Shown one piece after another: positions 44,367 through 52,427 of a stretch of 64,000 nucleotides of DNA. The notes under the pieces are model-generated. The model searched no databases. It saw nothing but the letters and a program-made list of their open reading frames with translations, and was not told where the DNA came from. The stretch comes from Cesiribacteraceae bacterium YIM B00369 (lineage in GTDB: Bacteria; Bacteroidota; Bacteroidia; Cytophagales; Cyclobacteriaceae). Numbering within the stretch: the first letter of the stretch is position 1; each line of letters begins with the position of its first letter. Location of the stretch: the NCBI GenBank assembly GCA_017948555.1, contig JAFMYY010000007.1:62001-126000 (forward strand), written 5' to 3'. The position numbers and the translations under genes are program-made.

Positions 44367-45200
44367 TTATAATTCTCTAAGCCAGATATTTCTGAAGTTA
44401 ACCCTGCTTTTATGTTCCTGCAGGAGAAGTGGAAGCTTAGCTTCATGGTACTCATACTCAGGGTATCCCTGATATTTCATAGGCCCTTTTAGCTCCACAT
44501 GATTCAAAATAAGGATCCCGTTATGAAAAACGGTCATATAAGCCGGCTTTTTCAGGCTTTTATCACTATTAAAAACAGGCGCTTTAAAAATTATATCGAA
44601 AGTTTGCCATGTTTTGGGAGGCAGAGAAGCATTTACCAGCGGAATATGCTGTTTGTAGATACTGCCTGCCTGGCCATTATAATAAATCTCATTATTGTAG
44701 TTATAAGACTCATAAACCTGCAACTCATATAGTCCCATGAGAAAGACTCCACTGTTACCATAATCATTATGGCTGTCTTCTTTAGGGTCGGGTGTCTTCC
44801 ACTCTATGTGCAACTGTACATCGCCAAACTTTTGCTTTGTCTGCAGATCTTTACTTTTTGGTGTTACCACCATCGTCTTTCCTTTTACTTTCCATTCTGC
44901 AGGGCGCCCGTCGGCATGTTCCCATTTATCTAAATCTTTCTTACCGGCAAAAAGAATAATTGCATCCGAAGGAGGATTCCCCGGCTTGCCTGGTACCACA
45001 AGCGGTGGCTTTCGGGACCAATCCTCTGTTTCCTCAGGCTTTACCTCCTGGGCTAACACTGCGGTGGAAAAGGTTAAAAGGCACAGCACAATGGCAGCCA
45101 TTATGCGGGGTTTATAAAAACCCTGAAAAAGCAACACTCCGGCAACTATGCTGTTAAATTTTGAAATTGGGTATGTATTTATCACCAAAGGAACTTTCAT
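44367..45200 (-). CDS. DUF1080 (3-keto-glycoside lyase/hydrolase-like) secreted protein
   Basis: A 277-residue frame whose first ATG overlaps the GH95 stop by one base (TAATG). The ATG at 45101 (residue 34, MAAIVLCLLTFSTAVLAQ) gives the better signal peptide. The mature part is one DUF1080 domain: ILFAGKKDLDKWEHADG, FGDVQLHIEWKTPDP, NSGVFLMGLYELQVYESY, GQAGSIYKQHIPLVNASL and LLLQEHKSRVNFRNIWLREL. Family members act on 3-keto sugars, by hydrolysis or beta-elimination. Two DUF1080 genes in tandem, one simple and one multidomain, hint at division of labour by linkage or sugar. It lies downstream of GH95 and upstream of the PA14-fused paralogue. Confidence 0.85.
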   Translation of the reverse strand: MKVPLVINTYPISKFNSIVAGVLLFQGFYKPRIMAAIVLCLLTFSTAVLAQEVKPEETEDWSRKPPLVVPGKPGNPPSDAIILFAGKKDLDKWEHADGRPAEWKVKGKTMVVTPKSKDLQTKQKFGDVQLHIEWKTPDPKEDSHNDYGNSGVFLMGLYELQVYESYNYNNEIYYNGQAGSIYKQHIPLVNASLPPKTWQTFDIIFKAPVFNSDKSLKKPAYMTVFHNGILILNHVELKGPMKYQGYPEYEYHEAKLPLLLQEHKSRVNFRNIWLREL

Positions 45201-48055
45201 TATATTAACTTCAGGTTTTTATCCAGTTGGTAGCTTTCTCCTTCTTCTGTTTCAAAGCGAACTTCTTTATCGTTATACCGCAGAATGCAGGGGGCGCCGG
45301 CTTTGGAAATTACCTCCACTCCCTCAAGCTTTCCTTCCTGCCAGATCATATTCAGCTCAAATCCACCCCTGGCACAAACTCCTTTAATCGCTCCTGATGG
45401 CAATTGAGAAGGTAAGGCAGGGAGCAATTCAATGGTTCCTGTATGACTTTGTACCAACATTTCGGCAATTCCTGCAGCGCCACCAAAGTTTCCATCAATC
45501 TGGAAGGGCGGATGGGCATCGAAAAGATTTGTGTAAGATCCTCCTCTTTCATTTCCCTCAGCATCTACCGCAGGACTTAAAAGGGTTTTCACCATTTTAA
45601 AGGCATGATCGCCATCTCTAAACCTTGCCCAAAAGTTAATTTTCCAGGCCAGGCTCCATCCTGTCCCTCCATCACCACGGAAAATGAGTGACTGCCGGGC
45701 AGCTTTCATCAAATCAGGATTCTCCCAGGTAATATCATTGCCCGGATGTACCCCCCAGAGATGGGAGACATGGCGGTGGTCATTTTCAGGATCATCCACA
45801 TCCTGCATCCATTCCTGTAGCTGGCCAAGCCTGCCAACCTGGTTAGGGGCAATTTGCGGTATCAGCCGGCGAAGGGTATCCTGAAAGGCCTGATCTCTGT
45901 TCAGCATTTCACCTGATTGCGCAACAGCCTTGAAAAGAGACCTGATGATCTGGTGGTCCATTGCAGGTCCTGCTACCAGACCACCAAATTCCGGAGAGTT
46001 TGAGGGAGTGCTGATAAGCCAGCCGGTTTGGGGATCTTTTACCAGGAAATCTGCAAAAAAGCGGGCGGCCTCCTTCATTACCGGATATGCCCGTTCCGCA
46101 AGGAAAGTGGTGTCGCCGGTAAAACGGAAATGCTCCCACATGTGAAGGCTCAGCCATGCTCCTCCGGTAACCCAGATGCCATGGTTTGAGGCATTAATTG
46201 GTGCAGTGCCCCGCCACAGATCTGTATTATGGTGCGATACCCATCCATCGGCTCCGTAATGTGCTTTGGCCGTTTTTTGCCCTGCCTCCGCCAGTTCCTC
46301 CACCATATCGAACAAGGGTTCATGGCATTCTGAAAGGTTCAATAATTCGGCCGGCCAATAATTCATCTCCAAGTTGATATTGCTGGTATATTTACTATCC
46401 CAGGGAGGAAAAAGCTGGTCGTTCCATATTCCCTGCAGGTTAGCAGGCCGCGTCCCTGGCCGTGAGGAAGAGATCAGCAAATACCGGCCATACTGCATAT
46501 ATAAAGCTAAAAAGGAGGGATCAGGCGAAGAGGCAAAATTTGCCAGCCTTTCATCCGTAGGCCGTGAGTCATCATTTTTGCCCATGTCAACTGACATTTG
46601 ATCGAAATATCCGCGGTACTCGTTAATATGGGCATATTTAAGCTGATCGTAGCTTTTACCATTGGCACTCAGCAAGGCCTTACGGCATATAGCAGCAGGA
46701 TCGCCTGAAACATCCTTATAATCTACATAATTTGTCCCGGCAGCAAGCAAAAGGGTTGCCTCATCAGCTTCTTCAACCTTTATTTTATTATCTGTCACCA
46801 AAAAGCTTCCTCCTGCAACCTGTGCTCTTAACCGGCTTTCTCCCCTTAGTATTCCATTTCTCACTTTTACCGTTAGCCCCAGCGTTGAATCATCTAATTT
46901 TTTTGCAGATGATTCTTTATGGGGACTATCCATCCTGGCTTCAAAACTAACTTTTCCCGGCTCGCTGGCAGTAATATGCACAATTAACAGCTGGTCCGGT
47001 TCGCTGGCGAAATACTCGCGGGTGTACAGAACCCCACCTGCTTCATATGTTACACGTGAAACAGCATTGGTAATATCAAGCTCCCGCTGGTAATTGGTGG
47101 CACCCTCATGGCCGGCAAAATCCAGCCACAAATCTCCAAATGGCTGATAGGCCGCTTCAAAACGTGGAACAGCAGGAGGCTCATCGTCCTGAATATTATA
47201 TTTCCACGCTCCATTCAGGTTAATTCCATTTTCGCGCCCTTCTTTTTCAGGAAAAATGCTGATAGGGTCACCACTCTTAAAACCGATAAAACCTCCATCA
47301 TCGTAATGATTGATTACCTGGACAACAATATGGTTGGTACCTTCCCGGAGGAGGTTATGAGGAATTGTATATTCCCGATAGGTATTTCTCCCTTCAGAGC
47401 TTCCTATCTTTTGGCCATTTACAAAAGTGTTATCAAGATCGCGCATTTTCCCGAGCTCCAGTCTCAGGTCTTTATTTTTCCAGTCCGGAGGCAGTTCAAA
47501 TGACTTCCGGAACCAAACTGATCCGTCAAGGCCTTCAAAACCAGCCTGTTCCCAGCCCCCCTTTCCGTGCGGCAGGTTCATTTCCTCCCAATGGCTGTCA
47601 TCAAAGCTGGCTTGCACAGGAGCATTGGCTGAAGAAGCAGTTACTTTTGCCAGCCAGGCTTCTCTTTGAGTATCGTATTCATCCTCATTGCTCCTCCTGC
47701 CCATAAACTGTTGCTCTGCAAGCTTTTCAGCTTCTTCCTGTTTGCCTTCAAAAAGGAGCTGCCTTATTTGAGCAAGGTATTCCACAGCACCTTCTCTGTG
47801 GTAATTCCGGGGCTCACCAGTCCAAAGAGTTTCCTCATTAAACTGGAGCCTTTCCTGCTCAGGTCTGCCAAAAACCATCCCGCCGAGCCTGCCATTTCCA
47901 ATAGGTAAAGCATCCGTCCATTTTTCGGCTGGTTCCTGGTACCAAAGTCTCAGAGACTGTTCAGCCGCAGGCATAGCTTTATGCATGTTGCCCTGGCTAC
48001 ATGCGGCACATAGTATTACTAAAAAAAATAATGGTGATCCTTTAAAAATCTTCAT
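45200..48055 (-). CDS. GH95 alpha-L-fucosidase/galactosidase-like lipoprotein with inserted jelly-roll domain
   Basis: A 951-residue GH95 lipoprotein (LVILCAAC, anchor Cys19). The N-terminal domain starts LWYQEPAEKWTDALPIGNGRLGGMVFG. The barrel active site shows LQGIWNDQLFPPWDSKYT followed by NINLEMNYWPA, and DGNFGGAAGIAEMLVQSH; these Asn and Asp positions are catalytic in the bifidobacterial AfcA enzyme. GH95 members release alpha-linked L-fucose or L-galactose, both present in rhamnogalacturonan-II and xyloglucan side chains. It is about 150 residues longer than usual because a GH2-type sugar-binding jelly roll (about 125-300, ASFDDSHWEEMNLPH, GSVWFRKSFELP, VNGQKIGSSEG) is inserted into the N-terminal domain. 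A one-base overlap couples it to the DUF1080 gene. Confidence 0.92.
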   Translation of the reverse strand: MKIFKGSPLFFLVILCAACSQGNMHKAMPAAEQSLRLWYQEPAEKWTDALPIGNGRLGGMVFGRPEQERLQFNEETLWTGEPRNYHREGAVEYLAQIRQLLFEGKQEEAEKLAEQQFMGRRSNEDEYDTQREAWLAKVTASSANAPVQASFDDSHWEEMNLPHGKGGWEQAGFEGLDGSVWFRKSFELPPDWKNKDLRLELGKMRDLDNTFVNGQKIGSSEGRNTYREYTIPHNLLREGTNHIVVQVINHYDDGGFIGFKSGDPISIFPEKEGRENGINLNGAWKYNIQDDEPPAVPRFEAAYQPFGDLWLDFAGHEGATNYQRELDITNAVSRVTYEAGGVLYTREYFASEPDQLLIVHITASEPGKVSFEARMDSPHKESSAKKLDDSTLGLTVKVRNGILRGESRLRAQVAGGSFLVTDNKIKVEEADEATLLLAAGTNYVDYKDVSGDPAAICRKALLSANGKSYDQLKYAHINEYRGYFDQMSVDMGKNDDSRPTDERLANFASSPDPSFLALYMQYGRYLLISSSRPGTRPANLQGIWNDQLFPPWDSKYTSNINLEMNYWPAELLNLSECHEPLFDMVEELAEAGQKTAKAHYGADGWVSHHNTDLWRGTAPINASNHGIWVTGGAWLSLHMWEHFRFTGDTTFLAERAYPVMKEAARFFADFLVKDPQTGWLISTPSNSPEFGGLVAGPAMDHQIIRSLFKAVAQSGEMLNRDQAFQDTLRRLIPQIAPNQVGRLGQLQEWMQDVDDPENDHRHVSHLWGVHPGNDITWENPDLMKAARQSLIFRGDGGTGWSLAWKINFWARFRDGDHAFKMVKTLLSPAVDAEGNERGGSYTNLFDAHPPFQIDGNFGGAAGIAEMLVQSHTGTIELLPALPSQLPSGAIKGVCARGGFELNMIWQEGKLEGVEVISKAGAPCILRYNDKEVRFETEEGESYQLDKNLKLI

Positions 48056-48210
48056 TTCATTTTTCCTTGTATATGCAGGAGCACACTGTTGTTTAAACTT
48101 TATTCCTGATCAGTAATCGATTGCATTAATCAACTATACTTTGCTGACAGCTAAAAAAGACAATGACCTGCAATACTTTTAGTCTCATAACATTTATTAC
48201 TGTTCAACCT

Positions 48211-49788
48211 CTACTTTTTTACCGTCAGCTTTTCCTGCACTTCTTTCCCTTTTACCACCGGGTTTTTTACATGGCGGAAGTTATTTCCCTGAATTGTAAT
48301 TAGCTTACTTTTTTCTCCGATAACTTTTAAATAAACATCTGTACCGGAAAAAGGAAAAGCACTGTGAATAAAAGCGTCTTCCACATTTTTTAATTCTATC
48401 ACCGGGGTATTGGCATGTGGCGTGAGCGTGGTAACTCCATCTATTTCAAGATATTTTACCTCTTCTGCTTCTATGGAAGATCCCATTTCAGTACTGATCT
48501 GCACATTATGGAACCGGATGTTTTTAGCTGTTTTAATGGTAAATCCATCTTTGGCCTCAATATTAACATCGGTAAAGCTGATGTTTTCAATTGGCATCTC
48601 TTCAATTCCTGATAAGGCTCCTGCTTTATTTACTTCTTTGGCTGTAATATTACTGAAATGGATATTTTTAAACTGAGGAGTTCTTTCTGACACTGGCTCA
48701 GGATCAGTATTACCATAATGCATATTCATTACAATAGCCTGATCTTTAATATCTCTCATCACAATATTGCTTACCCGGATATCTTCCACAACACCACCCC
48801 GTCCGCGCATAGTTTTCAGACGAATTCCGCGGTCGGTGCCGTCAAAAACACAATTTGATATAGTGATCCGTTTCACATCGCCGGACATTTCACTACCAAT
48901 TACCACTCCTCCATGACCTCTCAGCATGGTACAGTTGGTAATAGTATAGTTTTCAGCAGGAGTGGCCATTTTACGGCCCGCTTCGTCTTTCCCTGATTTA
49001 ATAGTTATGCAGTCGTCACCTACACTGATGTGGCAATTAGAAATATGTACATTTTTGCAGGAGGATGGATTAATCCCGTCGGTATTTGGAGAAGGTGGGT
49101 TATTTATGGTTACCCCTGTAATTGTTACATTCTCGCAAAACTCCGGATTTACAGTCCAGAAGGGAGAATTTATAATGGTAATCCCTTCAATAAGTACATT
49201 CTTGCAGAACATTGGCTGTATAAAAGGAGGACGAAGAAAGCCCCTTTCAATAGATCCTGCCTGTTCCGGCATCAGGATATCCTTGTTTTGCTCAAAAAAC
49301 ATCTTTTGCCATCTGGAATCCCTGGACTTTCTGGAGTCGATCTCCGCAAAAGCCCACCATTTTTTTCCGTTTCCGTCAATGGTTCCTCTTCCTTTTATAG
49401 CAATATTTTCTTTTTCATAGGCATAAAATAACGGGGAGAAGCTTTGTACATCCACCCCTTCATAACGGGAGCGTACAAAAGGCAAATAATCCTCAAAATC
49501 ATTACTGAATTTTACATATGCCCCTGCATCTAAAAAAATGGTTATGTTATTTTCAAAATGGATCGGCCCTGTTAAATACTCACCTGCCGGAAAATAGACG
49601 GTTCCTCCCCCTGCAGCCGTTGCTGCTTTTATTGCTTTAGCTATTGCTTCAGTTATTTTGGTGCTGCCATCTCTGGTTGCTCCATATTCGAGGACATTAT
49701 AATACTGCTGTGCCTTTAGTGAAGAAGACGCTAAAGAAACTATTATAACTAAAAGAATATTTTTGAAAAATACCGATGCTTGTTTCAT
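48211..49788 (-). CDS. GH28 polygalacturonase-type enzyme, copy 1
   Basis: A 525-residue secreted right-handed beta-helix enzyme with a signal peptide ending SSLKAQ. All GH28 catalytic landmarks are present: NTDG (235-238), the Asp pair D258-D259 in VGDDCITIKSG, H292 in RGHGG and the RLK triad (323-325). It should hydrolyse alpha-1,4-galacturonan, either inside the chain or from its end. A conserved N-terminal block (NVLEYGATRDGSTKITEAI) fits bacterial members. It is the first gene downstream of the GntR regulator (97 bp gap), and is followed after 155 bp by GH95. No T9SS domain or lipid anchor, so periplasmic action on imported oligomers is likely. Confidence 0.94.
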   Translation of the reverse strand: MKQASVFFKNILLVIIVSLASSSLKAQQYYNVLEYGATRDGSTKITEAIAKAIKAATAAGGGTVYFPAGEYLTGPIHFENNITIFLDAGAYVKFSNDFEDYLPFVRSRYEGVDVQSFSPLFYAYEKENIAIKGRGTIDGNGKKWWAFAEIDSRKSRDSRWQKMFFEQNKDILMPEQAGSIERGFLRPPFIQPMFCKNVLIEGITIINSPFWTVNPEFCENVTITGVTINNPPSPNTDGINPSSCKNVHISNCHISVGDDCITIKSGKDEAGRKMATPAENYTITNCTMLRGHGGVVIGSEMSGDVKRITISNCVFDGTDRGIRLKTMRGRGGVVEDIRVSNIVMRDIKDQAIVMNMHYGNTDPEPVSERTPQFKNIHFSNITAKEVNKAGALSGIEEMPIENISFTDVNIEAKDGFTIKTAKNIRFHNVQISTEMGSSIEAEEVKYLEIDGVTTLTPHANTPVIELKNVEDAFIHSAFPFSGTDVYLKVIGEKSKLITIQGNNFRHVKNPVVKGKEVQEKLTVKK

Positions 49789-49885
49789 TCCTTCGTTTAT
49801 AAAATAAAATAATTAGTTACCTGTGATTCCTTTTGGTAAATTTTCGCCTCTCCTGTAAAGCACTGGATAAAAGCCTGCCATAACA

Positions 49886-50902
49886 TCAAAAGGAATTCCG
49901 GTCAATCAAATGGCAGGGATTTTTCAAATGTTCCTTTTTCCGGTTTAAAATCATATCAACCATATCTTTTCCCATCTTTTCAAAATCGGTGGAAATGGTG
50001 GAAATACCATTGTTTACAATTTCCTTGATCGGCATTTCATTGTATGATATAACTCCTAAATCCTTCCCTATTTCCAATGATAAGGCTTTGGTCATTTTTA
50101 CCAGCTGAACCAGATCCTTATCATCCATAATGATATAAAGTTCTCCGGCACCAGGTTCTATACCTTCTAAAGAGAATAGAACTTCGTTTTCAAAATTATT
50201 CTCCTCACAAAATCTTTTGAATCCTTTCCTTGTATGCCTGGTATTATACAGGTACAATTCTGAGATCAGAACTAACTTCCTGTACTTCCTTATTTTTGCA
50301 ATGTAGTCGTTCAGGCAATTATAAATGTCCTCTTCAAAATACTGGCAAACAGAAGGGTATTTTAGTCCCCAGTCCTTATATCCAAGGTCAAGCAGAAATA
50401 TTTTATCCTGTGGCAACTTTTCTATGGAAGCATTGATTGAAGGATCCCCCATTGGCACTATCAAATATTCTGTATACTTGCCAACACTTTGTTCAATGAG
50501 CGCATCGAAAACCTGTGGATTGTCATGATGAAAAAAAATATCCACTACTCCATTGTTACCAAGGCTTTTTTTGATGCTTTCATATATTTCTTCCTTATAA
50601 GCTGTTAATCTGTTAAACAGCAAAAAGATGTTATGCCTGGAATTTGTGTTTGAGCTCGAAATAAAATAACCCTGGTATTGAACAGAGGATAATATTCCGG
50701 CTTCTTTTAATTGTTCGAAAGCCTGAACCACTGTTTTCTTTGCAAAACCCGTTGTTTCGCTTACCTGGTTAACAGATGGTATTTTATCTCCTATTTTTAA
50801 TTTCTTGCTGTCAATAGCATCAATCACGAAATTCACAATCTGCTGGTATTTAGGAATCCCAGCCGATCCGTTCGATGCCCCATTCAAAGTAATTTGAAAC
50901 AT
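49886..50902 (-). CDS. GntR-type regulator with periplasmic-binding-protein-like sensor
   Basis: A 338-residue regulator. The N-terminal GntR winged helix (about 14-80) reads PKYQQIVNFVIDAIDSKKLK, GDKIPSVNQVSETTGFAKKT and VVQAFEQLKEAGILSSVQYQG. The remaining 250 residues form a LacI/PBP-like ligand-binding domain (FLLFNRLTAYKEEIYESIKK, YLIVPMGDPSINASIEKLPQ, LYIIMDDKDLVQLVKMTKAL, LGVISYNEMPIKEIV), as in sugar-sensing GntR/LacI hybrids of Bacteroidota. It heads the GH28 unit. The 18-bp operator 16 bp before its start codon, with an exact copy before the PL1 gene, strongly suggests it controls itself and distant parts of this locus. Ligand: a pectin-derived mono- or oligosaccharide, inferred. 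Confidence 0.88.
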   Translation of the reverse strand: MFQITLNGASNGSAGIPKYQQIVNFVIDAIDSKKLKIGDKIPSVNQVSETTGFAKKTVVQAFEQLKEAGILSSVQYQGYFISSSNTNSRHNIFLLFNRLTAYKEEIYESIKKSLGNNGVVDIFFHHDNPQVFDALIEQSVGKYTEYLIVPMGDPSINASIEKLPQDKIFLLDLGYKDWGLKYPSVCQYFEEDIYNCLNDYIAKIRKYRKLVLISELYLYNTRHTRKGFKRFCEENNFENEVLFSLEGIEPGAGELYIIMDDKDLVQLVKMTKALSLEIGKDLGVISYNEMPIKEIVNNGISTISTDFEKMGKDMVDMILNRKKEHLKNPCHLIDRNSF

Positions 50903-50917
50903 ATTAATTCTGTTGAT

Positions 50918-50935
50918 TATGCTATACTATACTAC
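50918..50935. promoter_or_regulatory. Putative operator, copy 2 of TATGCTATACTATACTAC
   Basis: Identical 18 bp to 2945-2962. It starts 16 bp before the GntR start codon and lies just downstream of TAAATTTA on the minus strand, a near-match to the -7 consensus. That position would let bound protein block transcription, as in autorepression. Confidence 0.7.
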
Positions 50936-51122
50936 ATCAGTAAATTTAAGAAAAATTTCCATTACAATTATGTTATTTTCTTTTATTCCCGCTCAAATCC
51001 AAAATATTTTAAAAAAATACTAACGAACTTGTGGAAGCTGATAGAAATTACTGAGATTAATAAAATCATTTTCTGTCGTTCCTGAACTCCCGTTAATTAT
51101 TACAAAAAGTAAAACTCTGTTT

Positions 51123-52412
51123 TTACTTCCATCCTAAGTCTAATTTTGCAGGCCGGAATTTTGTTGTAGCTCCTGAGGCAAAAATTATTCCACCTTTTAA
51201 TAACAGCTCAACTGGCTCATCTCCAGGTTCAAGCAGCGCAAATGTAAGTTTATCCGTTCCATTCACTTCCGACCAACGGAGAACGTTTCCCATTTTGGTC
51301 ATTATTACCGGATTGCCTCTTACAGTTACCGGCTCGGAAAAAACCACCTCCACTACCCTTTCAGGATATCCCACTTTTACTTCTACCACTACTGGCGCAT
51401 CAGTACGTTCAGGATTCCAGCGGTTTCCAAAAGTCCAGGCAGCTGTTATTTCCTCCGGATCTGGAGCCCCTGCTGCTGTTTCCAGGTTATTAGCATGCCA
51501 CCTGGCATCGCCCCCTTCACTATGACAATTATAAAAAAAGACACGACGGCCCCAGCGGAAGTGTTCATTGGGATGATCCGGTGCATTGCTATCCAGAATA
51601 TCTCCGGTATTTGCCGAAAACCTGCAGGAAAGGAGGTAAAACTGTGAATCCCGGGGGTACCGGCCTAATGGATACTCCTTTGCCCCATCGAAGGAGGAAT
51701 TCTTTATCACCAGTTTCTTCCCGGGATCTTTTCCTCCGTCATGCCAGAGAACAGCCTTTACATCTACTTCATAAAAGGTGGAATTAGTGACGTAGCACCA
51801 ACCCCTCGGGCACAGGAAATCTATATTCCCCTGGAAGTGACAGTTAGCATGGTAATAATCTCCTCCACCCCTGGCCCAGAGTGCAACGGTGTCATTCCCT
51901 TCGGCAAGGAAATCGCAGTTCTGTGTAAGCGTTTCCGTACCTCTGCCAAAGAGGGCGAAAGTATGGCGGCGAAAGGGATAAGTATTGGCTACTGTAAGAT
52001 CTTCTAAAATCACTCCATCCGCCATTACGTTAACCACTCCCCGCCCCAGCAAAGGCGGCCCTTTTTCATCAGGATAGCGTTTTGGAATAGAAAACTCTAT
52101 TCTGGTTCCTTTTCTGCTCTCCCCCCGCAGGGTTACATTTAGTCGTTCAATTACAAGCTGTTCTGTGTACACGCCATCACGAATAAGGATGACTACCCGA
52201 TGAGAGCTTGTCACTTCCAGGGAAGCTATCGCATCAGTAATTGTTATAAAATCACCTGAACTATCCTGCGCCACTATAACATCCGGTGGCAGAAGCGGAG
52301 CCGCCTGAGCCCCGGCTCCAAAACTCCCAGGATAACCAGCCAGACAGCCGAACAGCAAAACCAAAGTTAAAGGTCGTTTTTCTTTCAATATTTTGATGCT
52401 GCAAATCTTCAT
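51123..52412 (-). CDS. Divergent pectinesterase-like (CE8) protein
   Basis: A 429-residue secreted beta-helix protein of the CE8 fold. The signal peptide covers about residues 15-38 (ending AGAQA), followed by DVIVAQDSSGDFITITDAI. The catalytic Asp of GFQDT is retained within AEGNDTVALW, the nucleophile Asp within GNIDFLCPRG, and the Arg within LGRYPRDS. The family's glutamines (GQAVA, FQD) are replaced. That pattern suggests altered substrate or lost methylesterase activity. The C-terminal 90 residues (VVVEVKVGYPERVVEVVFSE) look like a beta-sandwich accessory module. It is the last gene of the second SusCD operon, 15 bp after GH78. Confidence 0.8.
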   Translation of the reverse strand: MKICSIKILKEKRPLTLVLLFGCLAGYPGSFGAGAQAAPLLPPDVIVAQDSSGDFITITDAIASLEVTSSHRVVILIRDGVYTEQLVIERLNVTLRGESRKGTRIEFSIPKRYPDEKGPPLLGRGVVNVMADGVILEDLTVANTYPFRRHTFALFGRGTETLTQNCDFLAEGNDTVALWARGGGDYYHANCHFQGNIDFLCPRGWCYVTNSTFYEVDVKAVLWHDGGKDPGKKLVIKNSSFDGAKEYPLGRYPRDSQFYLLSCRFSANTGDILDSNAPDHPNEHFRWGRRVFFYNCHSEGGDARWHANNLETAAGAPDPEEITAAWTFGNRWNPERTDAPVVVEVKVGYPERVVEVVFSEPVTVRGNPVIMTKMGNVLRWSEVNGTDKLTFALLEPGDEPVELLLKGGIIFASGATTKFRPAKLDLGWK

Positions 52413-52427
52413 CTCCTGCTTTTTTAT

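Noticed and set aside
48133-48141. AACTATACT before the GH95 gene as another operator half-site
   Set aside because: Shares only CTATACT with the motif and lacks the repeat structure.
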